DNA from: Trachythela sp. YZ-2020 | Lineage: Eukaryota > Cnidaria > Anthozoa > Malacalcyonacea > Clavulariidae | Reading direction: 5' to 3' | Assembly (NCBI GenBank): GCA_016169945.1 | Contig: JADLSH010000369.1 | Span: forward strand, 3,844,001 to 3,908,000 | DNA: 64,000 nucleotides | Part shown: positions 22,512 to 35,115 of the stretch, in pieces | How the letters are laid out: the number at the start of each line of letters is the position of its first letter | Numbering within the stretch: position 1 is the first letter of the stretch | Program-made: the position numbers and the translations under genes | The notes under the pieces: generated by a model | Told to the model about the DNA's origin: nothing | Database searches by the model: none | What the model saw: the letters and a program-made list of their open reading frames with translations, nothing else

Positions 22512-24460
22512 TTAACACTTCTGGGACCTTTGAACAAGGTAATATCCGCCGTGTGAGGAACTATGACAACATCTTTCCTTACTTGAGTTGTAGTTCTGTT
22601 GTCCACAGCAGGATGAACCTTTAGATTTCAGCAACAGATTGTAGCCACAACAGACACGAGTAGAGGAATTGTAGTTGACTGATCCACAACATGAAGTACC
22701 CTTTGATCTTGAACGTATATTATCATTGCAGCACACGTGATAACTTATGTGCTGGATATTTGCGCCACAGCAACGAGTGCTGGTTGAATACGACTTTGAA
22801 AGGATGTTATTTCTGCAGCAAATATGTGAAGAAGACCGATACAAGGAGGAACCACAGCAATAATAACCAGATGATGCACTGTGCAGCTTTCCACTGCAAC
22901 ACCTCTGGGAATTTGGGTTGTAATTATAGCTTCCACAACAATGCGTGCGTCCACTGGATTTACTGAGGATGTTTCCATTGCAACAAACATATGATCCAGT
23001 ATAGTAAGGACGAGATCCGCAACAACTGTTGAGATGTGATTTGGTGTATAGGTTCCCGTTACAGCAAATATGAATGCTTGAGTCGTAATTCTGACCTCCA
23101 CAACAGTTTGTCCCGAGAGATTTTGGATTAACTTTTCCTTGGCAACAGACAGAGGTACTTGAACTTATGGGGACTCCGTAAGAGTATGGACTATTGGCTA
23201 GGCCCCATGGAGTGCAGCAGTGAGAGCCAAATGATTTTGGGTAGACGTGATTACCACAGCATATATATTTAGATGGATTATAATTATTGGACCCACAGCA
23301 AGTTGCTCCTGTTGATTTTGACAGTACGTTGCCATTGCAGCAAATATATCTCGAAGGGTTATAATTGTGAGATCCACAACAACTCGTACCAGAAGATCTT
23401 GATGAAATGACATTGCTACAGCATACTTTCCTGGACGAATCATAGTTCAAGGAACCACAACATGAAGTCCCACTGCTCCTGGATAGAACGCGACCGGAAC
23501 AGCAAACCTGTTTCCTTGTTTGATAGCTATAACTTCCACAACATCCAACTCCGTTTCCACCTGAATGTATCTTGTTGTTACAGCAAACATGAACGTTTGG
23601 ACGATAAACCTTTGAACCACAACACGAGGTACCGTGCACCTTCGAAACAATTTTACCGTTGCAGCAAAGCTGGGTTTTACTGTTATAGTTGCGTGATATA
23701 CAACAGGAGGATCCACGCCATTTATGGAGTATTCGACCACGACAGCACACCGACAACGCAGAGTTATAAATTCGGTTATAACAACAACCGGACCCGCTCG
23801 TTTTGCTATGGATTTTACCTGAACAACAAACATGCGAGTTACTGTTGTATGCATAGGAACCACAGCAACCACCTCCAGGGAGCTTTGATTGTATTTTTCC
23901 ATTACAACAGACGTGGGAATGACTTTTCAAATTTCTGGAGCCACAACATTGATCACCAGACGACTTTGCCAAGATATTGCCATTACAACAAACCGCAGTT
24001 AATGGATTATAGTTTTGTGTTCCACAGCACCCTGTCCCAGAACTTTTGCTAAGCACTTTGTAGCTGCAGCAGACTTGTGAGGATGGATGGTAATATCTAT
24101 TTCCACAACAACGATAGTTGGAGCCGTATACGATCTTGCTGTTACAACATATGGAGCTTGATGGATTGTAAACTTCCGATGCACAACATTGATAGTTGGG
24201 AGAAACATTGGTATGAAGCTTTCCGTAGCAGCAAACAGCTCTGTATGGATCATAGTTAACACCTCCGCAACAAACAAAACCGTTAGCTTTGTCAAGGATG
24301 TTGCCTTGGCAACAAATATACTGATTTGGATCGTAATTTTTGTTTCCACAACAGCTTGAACCATATTCGATGGCATAGACATTCCGTGCACAGCAGATTT
24401 GAGTCTTGGGATTGTAGGAACGAGAACCACAAGTGAATGACTGCGACGGGACAATATATC
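22512..24460 (-). CDS. galaxin-like secreted protein, exon 2 (repeat exon)
   Basis: Single long exon, joined to the signal exon at 32405-32444 by an acceptor CTTATTCCTTGCAG just above 24460. The split codon restores Gly and the frame runs on for 648 residues to the stop at 22512; with exon 1 the protein has 662 residues. It consists of 23 repeats of about 27-29 residues with the pattern CCGSxxYNxxxxxxCCxGxIxxKSxG, i.e. two di-cysteines per repeat. Repeat 1 begins with a single Cys (FTCGSRSYNP) and repeat 16 is about 11 residues longer. This is the galaxin pattern first described in coral skeletal organic matrix. Galaxins are secreted, disulfide-rich and associated with biomineral or extracellular matrix; non-calcifying relatives exist, so a skeletal role is an inference. 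No membrane segment or other domain is present, and no frame break was seen. Confidence 0.92.
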
Positions 24461-24463
24461 CTG

Positions 24464-24780
24464 CAAGGAATAAGGATAAGAATGATAAAATAAGTAGGAT
24501 AAAATGAGAAATAGAGACAAAAAAGATAAGAATAAGAAAGTTAATGATAAGGCAACCTAATAATATTTTTTAGAAAGTTTGAATGATAGGAAAGATGATA
24601 ATAAGGAAAATAGCGATGAGAGAGTTTAGGATAAAAAATAACGATGATAAGGATGAAAAGGATCGGGAAGTAAAAAATATAGGAAATAGGATAAAGATAA
24701 CGTAGATAAAGATCAGAGAAGGTAGAAATAATGAGGAAGATAAAAATGACAAGGATATAGTCGTGGACAATGATGATCGC
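24464..24780 (-). repeat. long polypyrimidine tract by the acceptor
   Basis: The plus strand is almost all purine plus T in degenerate GATAAGGATGA-like words for about 300 bp, so the galaxin pre-mRNA carries a long pyrimidine-rich stretch running into the splice acceptor. Confidence 0.7.
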
Positions 24781-25439
24781 ATGGTGTCTTCTAATTTGGT
24801 ACGTACGATCTTATGATTATGTTTTTTGGCTATAGCACACCTATAGTATAATATTTACTAAACCTTTATGTGTATTAATTCGTTCGCGCCAGTTCACTCG
24901 TAACATAGCGTTTAAACACATGGAACAATATTTCTATCTATTAACCTCCTTTTTGATATTCCTTGTATAACATATAATGTTAAATCCGTAGCAGCGCTTT
25001 GGCTGAAGAGTAGTTTACTTGTAAAACCTTTTCATATTTACACTAGTTTGAAATTGCATGCCATGCAGTGTCTATTTTTAGGAAGTTTAGATTTAGTTTT
25101 CCGATAAGCAATTTGCTTCTTCTGTCTTCGAAATGACTTGTATTAAGCTAAAATCTGAGCGTCGCTAGTTGGCTCCATATATTTAGCTAAAACGCTAGTT
25201 TTTCATTTGTTATTGTTTCCCTCTTTACGAAAATAAATTGTCGAAAATATAATATTATAGATTCGCCAAATATACTCGCCTTCCAAACATACGGTTTCAT
25301 CGAAATATTCATCAGTTAGCATACCTAATTATATAATTTTTTTATCACTGCGCATTCCATAAGCAAATGGGATCTGTCATTCCAGAGATCACGGGTACCC
25401 CCAGGAAAACGACGATGCCCTTTAGAGTGACTGAAAATA

Positions 25440-25545
25440 TGACCAATTCTGCCCATTAATATAAATAAATAATAATAATAAATCCATTTATATAGCGCTG
25501 TTACACTAGTTGTTCACAGCGCTTTACAATACTACTATTAAGTTA
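25440..25545 (+). repeat. AAT microsatellite with TTTATATAGCGCTG tail
   Basis: (AAT)-rich tract followed by CCATTTATATAGCGCTG and CACAGCGCTTTACAAT. This arrangement recurs as a retroelement-tail-like repeat in many animal genomes. Confidence 0.45.
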
Positions 25546-26243
25546 AAAAAATGGTATAGAAATTTACAGCTTATTTACAGTCATAGTTTATACTTATTTA
25601 AAATAATCACAAAGAAATCATCTAAGAATTAGAGTATGCCTGCTTAAATAAATAAGTTTTTAGTTGACCTTTAAAAACAGTGACGTTAGACGCTTAAAAA
25701 TTAAAGCAATCTATGAAAAGGTTTCTTTAATGAATAAACCATGCATGGTAAATTCTATGTAAATTCTGAGGAGAGACTTTAAACTCAGTTTGGTACCCTT
25801 TAGTCTATGAAGAGAAACGAATACAGTAAAATACAGGTGACTATATATCTATATTTTATTGACAATTTATAGGTACAAAATAGAGCTCATAGTATTACAG
25901 CCAAATATTTTCTGTTTTTTGTTGAAAGCCATGTATGGCTTGTAACTTTGCTATACTGAACGCGTGTCTGTCCTGTCCTATCATGTCCACAATCACTACA
26001 ACCCTGGCTACAACCCTGAAGATCCAATATGGCGACTTACGAAAGAGTTGTGCATCAATTTAAGAAATATGGATTATTTGACTATTCGGTAAATTAAAAT
26101 TAACAATTTATCGGGTTCCAGTGATCTCCAGTCTTCAGATCATCTTTAAGTGTCGTGGAGACAATTTGTTGTGACATGTTCCATCTCTGAAACTGAAAGT
26201 TTTATCTGACATGCAGTCCAAGATTTTACTTGTTGGCTTGCAG

Positions 26244-26270
26244 CATGTACGCAGTGCGTACCTATTTTTA
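26244..26270 (-). repeat. GGTACGC-GCGTAC hairpin motif, copy 2
   Basis: On the minus strand: AATAGGTACGC, loop, GCGTACATG. Lies in the galaxin intron. Confidence 0.7.
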
Positions 26271-28209
26271 TGAATATTCTTATTTGTACTGCACTTGCTG
26301 AAGGAACTTGCTTGTTTCTTTTCAATATGCCATGGCATATGGTCCTGTCAATTCATCTTCTTTAAAACTTTATAATATGGCTTTCCCTATAAGCTTTATT
26401 ACTATATTTTAACCAATTTTAAACCCATGACCTTGTTGTCATGTAAAAATTTCAAAGACATTTCTACTCATAAACAACGTTAATAGGATGAGGACAATTT
26501 ATGTACATAAAATTTATTTTAACAGCAGCCATTTATGAACAAAGTCTATGAGATATAACTGATACCACCTTCATATGAGATATAACTGATACCACCTTCA
26601 TATGAGAAACATCTTTCTTTACCATTAATTGTTGTATTCCAGAAGCTGCTCATAGCTATTTTCTGAATTTTGTCCCCATACTTTTTAACCATACTTTAAC
26701 AAACTAATTACATGCTTCTAAAGCTTTCTAGGTTATCAAAAAGGCATTTCTGCAGTAAATCGTTATGTTTAATCAATAACTGGGCAATATAGAAGTGACA
26801 TTGAACAAGACCAAGACATTGGATGGCATGCATTTCAGCATGTTATATCTGCTGACATGAAGACCCTTTTTTCAATAAGCCCATCTTTTGAAGGATCATA
26901 CATGCAAAACGTATTGTACTGAAAGGCTCAATATATAATATATAGGTCAATCCAGAGTCAGCACTGAATCCTGGCCTGTTTTTCTTTTTAATTAGTATTA
27001 TGCCATACTGATTGTCTTTGCTAATAGCATGATATCAGTATTAATCTGAGGCTTGTTACTTGGAGAGTACATTGTCAGAATGCAGAGTTTAGTCAAAGAC
27101 TCCATGAATATTAAGTTCAAATTATTTTAAATATTAATTTTTATATCAATACAACCAATGTAAATATTAAATATTAGAAATAAACAGTAACTTTTGTACA
27201 TGATGTATACAGGTGTGCATGTATCTATAAAGTTGGTGTTCTTATACATGTATCTTCTCAGTGTTCCATAAGGTACGAACGGTCAGTTCTTGAACAGCAA
27301 TGCAACACCCCACAAATTTTCCACCCACTAACTTTTAAATAACTTTTAAGCATTCAAATTTCGTGCGCAAGCCATTTTTGATCTGTTGGACAAGACACCC
27401 CCCCTGGGTTTTGAAAATTTAAAACCGTACCTGGAGCCGCTTCGCGAAGTTGAGAGCAATTTCAAATTTGTCCAGTTTTTTTTATACACCCTGTATAGCT
27501 GTAACAACAACAGAACACTGTTTCTTGGTTTTAGCTGCCTAAACAATAATCATTGCCCCATCCTTGGGTACAAGCCTACAGGGACAAGGTTTGTTGTCAA
27601 CGTTTCACTGCATGTCTGTCAACATTGTTAAAAATTTAGACAATATCACTCCACAGTAAAATGCAAATATTATTACACACATAAAAAATATTACATGGTC
27701 AAAAATTTTTTGTCTCTGTCAGGAATTCATGTCCATGAAGTACTTGTCATCAGGCAGAATCAGAAATAATATAATTACTTTAGTATATATTCTTTCCTGA
27801 ATAACCAACTCTTTAGACTTTAAAGCTACAAGCAATTCGCACGATATTTATATCCAACGCTTTATCCAACGCATAATACATATAGGATTTTAAGGTCATA
27901 ATACTGAGGAAAGGAATTTCTGTGTAGACTGTTCGTACTTCACAGGCTAGTCGTATATGCATGATTTATCCAAGTCAACTAGTCAAGTACTTCTCCGTCT
28001 GATCGAATTCCATATTTTTAGACAACTATTATGTAAGATCGCCATTTGGTCAGTAGAAAAGCTTGAAACGTACAACAATTAAGACGCAAATCAAAGATTC
28101 TTGAAGAAGAAAATCACAGCTAGCGAGCTAGCTATGATTGTACATCCTCCCCTATTTTGGAGTCACGTGACCAGAGTTTACCAGGGCTCTTTTTCGCTCA
28201 CGCCAGAAT

Positions 28210-29395
28210 TTAAAGAAGGCCCTGGATGCGAGGTTGGAATATTTAATGACTGTTGCTCATCCTGAATATCTAATGACTGTTGCTCATCCTGCATAACTGT
28301 TGCTCAACCTGAATATTCAATGCTGCATGTTGTTCACCCTGAATATTTAATGCTGTTGCTCGCCTTGAATATCTAATGACTGTTGCTTACCCTGAATATT
28401 TAATGACTGCATGTTGCTCACCCTAAATTGTTAATGACTGTTGCTCATCTTGAATATTTAATGACTGTTGTTCACCCTGAATAGTTAATGACTGTTGCTG
28501 AACCTCTCTATATCTAATGACTGTTGCTCACCTAGAATATTTAATGACTGTTGTTCACCCTGAATATTTAATGACTGTTGCTCAACCTGAATATCTAATG
28601 ACTGTTGCTCACCTTAAATATTTAATGACTGATGTTCACCCTCAATATTTAATGACTGTTGTTCACCTTGAATATTTAATGTCTATTGCTCACCTTGAAT
28701 ATGTAATGACTGTTGCTCACCTTGAATATTTTCTGACTCAGTTGCTCAGCCTGAATATTTAATGTTGCCGTTGCTCACCTTGAATATTTAATGACTGTTG
28801 CTCATCCTGAATATTTAATGACTGTTGCTGAACCTAGCCTGTCTATATCTAATGACTGTTGCTCACTATGAATATTTAATGACTGTTGTTCACCCTGAAT
28901 ATTTAATGACTGTTGCTCAACCTGAATATCTAATGACTGTTCTCACCTTGAATATTTAATGACTGATGTTTACCCTCAATATTTAATGACTGTTGTTTAC
29001 CTTGAATGTTTAATGCTGTTGTTCAACTTGAATATTTAATGACTGCTGTTCACCTTGAATATTTAATGACTGTTGTTCACCTTGAATATTTAATGACTGT
29101 TGTTCACCTTGAATATTTAATGACTGTTGCTCACCATGAATATATTTAATGACTGTTGCTCACCTTGAATATGTAATGACTGTTGCTCACTTTGAATATT
29201 TTCTGACTCAGTTGCTCAACCTGAATATTTAATGCTGCCGTTGCTCACCTTGAATATTTAATGACTGTTGCTTACCCTGAATATTTAATAACTGTTGCTC
29301 ACCATATATGACTATTTATTGACTGTTGCTCAGCCTGAATATTTAATGACTGTTGCTCATCCTGAATATTTAATGACTGTTGCTCAGCCAAGTGA
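28210..29395 (+). repeat. 27-bp minisatellite, about 1.2 kb
   Basis: More than 35 imperfect copies of a unit close to TGAATATTTAATGACTGTTG + CTCACCC. Insertions of a few bases shift the phase, and a higher-order repeat is visible: the block around 28501-28760 resembles 28830-29215. The 81-codon frame across part of it is a by-product of the 27-bp period. Confidence 0.93.
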
Positions 29396-30190
29396 TAACA
29401 GACATGAACTGTAAAATGGTGTAATGGTTCCTTTGCTAATCAAGATTGTACTAGTGAGTTATAATCCACGTTTATTATTATCCTAACCAAATTGCATGCT
29501 GTATACTCCTTAATTTATACATGTACAGTGATTTAAAAACACGGCAGAAGTGGTTAAATGGACTGAAACAGTCACCTACACCACCAATATCAAATATGAA
29601 TCTAATAACTTAAATTAAAACCTTCAGTTCTGCCACTGTTTACATCTATAAAAGCAATAATAATAATATAATAATGATTTAGTAGAAGTACATCCACAGT
29701 GTGGCTCTTCGTCTTCCAAAACATTACAATAACTAGTCAAATAAATATATACAATAGATTATGTACAAGTCTAAGATTGTTAAAATTAGTAAGAAGTCCT
29801 AGTATAATAAGTCCTAATATTGTTAAAATTAGTAAAGAGATATAATTAAGCTGTTTATCTCATTCTAAGCGATATTTGGCTTTGTCGAAAAGAAAGTTCC
29901 TGATAGCATTAATGAAAGGTCCATATGCGGTGATGTTTCGTATGTCCACTTGCAACTTATTGAACGATCTTGCTGCCATATCTTGAAACGTGTTTGATTC
30001 CTTGGGGGCTTGTATATATAAACAGTATTCGCTGTTATCTGCTTATATATTAAGATATGTAACCAAGTTTATGTTGGCGAGAAACTCCTAATAATAGTAA
30101 AACCGACTGGTTTTACTCTGCTGTAACTAGAGTGCACTCAGAGATTGCATACCTCCGCCAGTATATTGAGTCAAATTTTGACACCTTACC
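29396..30190. other. galaxin intron segment, no gene
   Basis: AT-rich; no feature recognised. Confidence 0.4.
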
Positions 30191-30402
30191 ACAGAATAAG
30201 AATTAACCAGAAGGTTCACTCGGCGAAAATCTGTCCTCGAGCTAAACAAGTGTAATGCAACCTCGTACCCAGTTCACTCCTATACTATTTCCTATTAAAA
30301 TGCGCAGCCCGCGCTCGTTTCAGATCCCTAAACAAGTGTAGCAAGCGTGAAAAAGCGTGACTAGTCTTTAGTATTAGAGTGAACCTTCTGGTTTATTCTG
30401 TG
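30191..30402. mobile_element. hAT-type MITE in the galaxin intron
   Basis: 212 bp. Inverted ends ACAGAATAA...AACCAGAAGGTTCACTC and GAGTGAACCTTCTGGTTTA...TTCTGTG, flanked by an exact 8-bp direct repeat ACCTTACC (30183-30190 and 30403-30410). Confidence 0.82.
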
Positions 30403-30410
30403 ACCTTACC

Positions 30411-32404
30411 TTGTTTATGTTTCTCTGGCAGGCAAAAGCTTTCTAAAGCTCCCAAGAGAGCTTCGCTATTGTGATATACATTGTTGAATAACAATGAAGA
30501 ACATATTTTGTATAATCGTAATTTGCCTGGCAGCAAAATGTTAACAAGGCAAAGGTCTATTCTCGCATAAATTATACATGCACTAATTACGCATTCAGTT
30601 CTGTTCAGCCTGGGAAAGCAAGACAAATTGTTGTAAATTTCCCCACCACCAATTTTCATCCAAACTCTTTCAACGTTTTAACCATTATATCGGTCTCTTC
30701 GTCTTTCGCTGCTTGGACAGCTCTCGGAATGGGAGAATTAGCGATAATATATACACTGTTCATGCGAGTGTTGATTTTTTGGTGTTTCGCTGAGTATGAC
30801 AGCTCTCTCACGAATGGAAGAGTTGGCAATCATATAAACAGGCTGAGAGGTTCTTGACCTTTTGTTTTAATATCTCTAAAAAACACGGCGATAAGCCGAA
30901 ACTCGAAAGCGTAGGCTGTCCAAAGCATGGTATTCACCACAACAATTACATAATTACTAGTTTCCATCAGTCAACTTGACGCATGTCTCATTGTTGTAAT
31001 GCAAACCGGACGTCCTGGACAGTTTTTCAAAATTCGCTACTACAATAAGACTTGCATTTTAAGACTCGTGCCTGGCCTATATAGACCTGGGCATGAGTAA
31101 CAAACTTAACTCTTGAGTCTTTGTGTCATTATGAATCCGCTATTTTAGTCATTTTGTATAATAGTAATTCGTATGTAGTCACCATCATACAGTATGTATC
31201 TTTGCATACCTTGCTATTAAGTGGTAATTTTTTCTATGTCGTGTATTCCAAAATTACTTAATTTTAGCTCTATTTTCTAGTTTATACAGTTACCTACCTT
31301 TTTAAATGCATCTGGCAGTTGAGAATAATAAAAAATAGTAAAAATTTGTGAATTAAAATACAACTCTTAATGATGTTATAAAATTGATGCCATATTTATT
31401 AGCAAACCTAGCCTACTAAATTTCAAATATCGTTTTCTCTTTGGCGTACCATCTAAAATGTCTTTATGTTAACATTATTTTATAGATTATGCACTATAAA
31501 CCCACATTTTAAGTTTGTTTGCCGATTGCGAAACGTATTGAAAGTAAAAAAACTTATTCAGTCAAATGAATAGTGAAAACGCCGCCCAAACATGCACCAC
31601 AAAGATCCAAAAGTACTCATCTATATATATAAGCGTACACAATAATAATAATGTATACCTTCTCTTTATATTATTAATGGGTATATCTTTTCTTAATAGA
31701 TATATTATATTTGCGATTTAGAAAGTTACGCATTCTATACAGATACTTTGCCATGTTCATTTACGTGTGTTTATTGCAACTGCAATAACATTTTATATTG
31801 ATCAGTCAAGGAACGACTTAACCGTAAGAGAAATTTTTAAAAAGTCTACGACTTAATCTCTATGAGTAGTTAACAATTTTGCTAAACAGTTTTGAGATTG
31901 GCAGTGCAATTTCAGCGATGATAAAAACAAACATTTTTAATCTAAAATAGGAACATTATAAAAAATATTGCGCATGCATTTGTTGATAAAATTTGAGATA
32001 TTGGCAACATTTCGCCTGGTTTTGTCTAAATAGAATATTTCACTTTAGAATGTGTTGTATTAATTTTAAACATATTTTAAGCCTGCCACTAATACTAAAA
32101 GAATCAATCCAAGAATCAAATTCAGCTGGAAATTTAACCAAACTCAAATCAAAGAATTGAAAAGTGCATTGCCATTGGCACTGGAAAAATAAAAGCGATC
32201 CCGAATTTATAGATTACTTTTTTACGGCAGATGAAACGTCTAATATAGTTTTATAATGCAGTGTAGCATTCATTTATCCGATGAATAATCACTCAACTTA
32301 AGTCTTTACGTATACTATACTTATTATAGGTTCTCGCAATAGATGTTATATTTCAACAACAGAATAGCAGAAGTAAAAATCAAATTACCAATTCAGTATC
32401 TTAC
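30411..32404. other. 5' part of the galaxin intron, no gene
   Basis: AT-rich. Around 31430-31560 there is a weak match to the 205-bp satellite of 8731-9790 (TTTTCTCTTTGGCGTACCAT). Otherwise nothing supported. Confidence 0.4.
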
Positions 32405-32444
32405 CTCCCAACAAAGCAACCAAGAGAAATCCTTTCAGCAACAT
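32405..32444 (-). CDS. galaxin-like protein, exon 1 (signal peptide)
   Basis: Forty-nucleotide exon starting at ATG 32444 and ending in phase 1 before GTAAGA. It encodes MLLKGFLLVALLG plus a split Gly: a charged residue followed by a hydrophobic core, as in a secretory signal. Joined to exon 2 it reads ...LLG-G-YIVPSQSFTCG, which puts a plausible cleavage region directly before the first galaxin repeat. The match of phase, strand and function supports the pairing; no transcript evidence is available. The ATG is followed by T, a weak context. Confidence 0.75.
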
Positions 32445-32875
32445 GACTTCTAATTCAATCCTTCAAAACGTAGAACCAGGTCCAAGGCTGAGAATCTGAA
32501 GCGTCCTCAGCGTTTGCGTGATAAACACAACTTAAACATCGTGTTAAATACGCTTGCATTTTGTGTAAGAAGTCAGTTGCTATAGAAAATTGCTGAAGCT
32601 TATGCCAACAAATGCAGTTCTGTTCATGTCATTATGATTGACGGTGTTTGGCAGGGATCGTCTGAATTTTGAAGCGCCGAGAAGATTGCGGTCTTGACTT
32701 TCCCTAACCAAAGTTTACACAAGATAGAGAGTTTACTTAGCGGGTTAGTTATCTGGATTGTTTAAGCTGTCGCTTTGTGATTTTAACTAGCATTCTCTAT
32801 TTCCTTTAGCGTTAAGTCTTTATTAAATATTAATTGAGTAGTTTGCAGTATATTTATGACTAATATAATTATTGC
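32445..32875. promoter_or_regulatory. presumed galaxin upstream region
   Basis: Lies directly 5' of the signal-peptide exon on the minus strand, so it should hold the promoter. No convincing TATA box or other specific element was identified. Confidence 0.3.
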
Positions 32876-33068
32876 TTTTACTCCTGATAGGAATTTTAAT
32901 TTCACCTTATGACAGTGCATGCTCACTTTAGAATCGGTTGATGATGCTGAAAACCACGACATTGAAGACCTGAAATACGCTTTGAATAGATTAGGTCATG
33001 TCACATGTATTTTGATTTTACTTGTTGCTTGTTCTGTTTTGTTATTTAACAACTGGGAACTAAACTAA

Positions 33069-33094
33069 AAAATAGGTACGCTTTGGCGTACATG
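33069..33094 (+). repeat. GGTACGC-GCGTAC hairpin motif, copy 3
   Basis: AATAGGTACGC, loop TTTG, GCGTACATG. The matching place in unit B (about 38560) lacks it, suggesting the motif arrived separately. Confidence 0.7.
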
Positions 33095-34367
33095 TATCTA
33101 CTGTGTACCATACGAAGAAATATATTTGAATTGTTTAGAACTCATAAACTAAATCAACCAAATTATACAATAAATGCACAATCGGATCCGACTGATCATT
33201 ACGCTGTAAATAGTTTGCAGGCTGTAAGTACATGCGACTAAGCCTAACGCGACATTATAATCATAAATCGCATATTTATTGGCACCGAATTCCGATCGCA
33301 GCCAGGCGAAAGGCATATGAAGTAATCACTGCTTGCACTACCAGCTGCACCCAGGCGTGTTTTGAAGCACAATCAACAAAGCTGAAAATTATGTAACAAC
33401 GAGAATTTATTATAGAATATATTACAGTGTGATGTGGCCCAAGCGACCGTATCGTATAGTGTGATATGGCCCAAGCGGCCGTATTACAGTGTGATATGGC
33501 ACAACGGCGAACACTATAAGTTCGCAGTCGAAAGAACGCATATATACCATACAACAATAAATATATATTTAAGTACTGCAAAAAGCCTTTGCCTGCTAGG
33601 AAGATATGCCAGTAACTCTTAAAACTGGTGGAGAGAACTTCGAACACAATACAGGAGTAAAGTTCTATCGATAATTTATCATTACATGTTTAACATTCGT
33701 TAACAAAACATACAGCTCTAGAATCGTCTTTTAGTTTTACTCGAAATTTCTGCTGCTCTGGAAGGTCTCTCCGACATTGACGTTACCATCCCCGCGCAGG
33801 CGCACTTTTGTTAAGCCTTAAGGTACTGAAATTCTTGCTATATACAGTATACGTATTGATACGAATTATAGATAATAAAATCAAGCTAGATCATGCGTGG
33901 AAAACTTTCCGTTCGTAAAGTTGTTAAAATTTCTCAGCTATTCTATATAAAACAAGAGTTGCTGACAACAAAGACACTGACTGCTGTCATGTGACTATAT
34001 TGACATTTCGGAGTCCACGTCTCTTCTGTGGCTGCATGTGGTTGCTTAGAGAATTGCTGAAACTGTTCTCCAGAAATATTTGCACATGACCGCGTGTGGG
34101 TTTAATTCTCACCTTTATTTACTTTTCTCTTCGAAATGCCATTCGTTCTGTCATGCAAACACAATTGCAAGATTTTGCAATGTTGAACCAACAGTGATCT
34201 TAAAGTTATCAAAGCACCTATAAGCGGTGCTATTCTTTTGTAAGAGCCTTTGATTTAATGAATACACCACAAGTGTGATTTAACTTTTTAGTATTTTCCA
34301 AATATTGTATTGTATGACTTTCTTTAAGCCACATAATGTACAGTATATCTAGTAATAAATTGAACTA

Positions 34368-34790
34368 TTCTTGACTTGCAATCAATCCCTTGAGAATTAA
34401 AAGACAATCAAATGGCGGCCATGTTGGTGCCAAATTCAATGAAAAATAATGAGATTATTTTGTTGAAATACCACCAACATGCTTATAACCAGCACTTGTC
34501 GTGTCGTGGTCACCACGCTTGCCTTTCAAGCTGGGAGACCCGGGTTCAATCCTTTGTCGGACCTCTACTCATGGTCTTAAAATAATTGAGAAGAAAGTGC
34601 TACCTTTACATTGACATCAGTAAATGGTTAGACTTTCGCGTCTTCTCGGATAAGGACGTTAAAATCGTAGGTACCTCGGATCCCCTATCAATTGGGCAAT
34701 AGCCTGTTGGGAAATCCGCTCACCAATGAGTGAGAAACTAAATAAACTCAATAAACAATAAACGACGTGCAAGTAGTTGCAAGTCAAGAA
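34368..34790. mobile_element. TA-flanked MITE (mariner-type) carrying a SINE
   Basis: Inverted ends TTCTTGACTTGCAA / TTGCAAGTCAAGAA, each flanked by TA (34366-34367 and 34791-34792). Length 423 bp, no transposase frame. Its middle is a tRNA-derived SINE. Confidence 0.65.
34491..34764 (+). mobile_element. tRNA-derived SINE
   Basis: The tRNA-like head has a box B GGTTCAATCC (34543-34552) and a box A-like stretch about 40 bp upstream (near GTCGTGGTCACC). A body follows with CGTCTTCTCGGATAAGGACG, a type of conserved central block seen in SINEs of several marine invertebrates (recalled, not searched). The tail is an A-rich AATAAACTCAATAAACAATA. It is transcribed by RNA polymerase III and mobilised by a LINE partner not identified here. 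Confidence 0.7.
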
Positions 34791-35115
34791 TACTGTTTTC
34801 ATGCATGTTTGTTAATGTTTGACCTTACACTGATAGTAAGCTCCATGTGTAACTGGACTAACATTGATTTTCTTAAAGGAATTACGGTGATTGAACAAAT
34901 ATAAGGTTGATCTCATAATGCCTAATATATATTCATTAACATTTTTTACAGTTGTTAGTGAGGGGATGAATAGCATTGGGCTTTCCGCAAATTTGGTTAT
35001 ACCAATTTCAACATATACTTCTATTTCATTGTAAACAGACTATATAGAATTATAGAAATATCAACTTCTGCATGTATTATTCTGTGTGCAGCTCCTTAGA
35101 CATTATGTAAGTCAT

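Larger units (their letters stand above)
24461..32404 (-). other. galaxin intron, about 7.9 kb
   Basis: Bounded by donor GGGAG|GTAAGA (32403/32404) and acceptor GCAG|GATATA (24461/24460), minus strand. It contains a long polypyrimidine (minus) tract, an interrupted AAT-rich microsatellite, a 29-bp direct duplication near 26547-26605, a 1.2-kb minisatellite and a hAT-type MITE. No additional exon with galaxin repeats was seen inside it. Confidence 0.75.

Noticed and set aside
23462..24052. 196-codon plus-strand frame across the galaxin exon
   Set aside because: Antisense to the galaxin repeats; the period makes it open. No domain.
26031..26089. possible first exon (MATYERVVHQFKKYG...) ending before GTAAAT
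   Set aside because: Attractive start, but no downstream exon could be matched and it lies antisense in the galaxin intron.
27466..27500. mariner-like end (ATACACCCTGTA)
   Set aside because: No matching inverted partner was found nearby.
28517..28762. 81-codon frame with MTVAHLEYL repeats
   Set aside because: It comes from the 27-bp non-coding minisatellite; the phase changes repeatedly and there is no start context.
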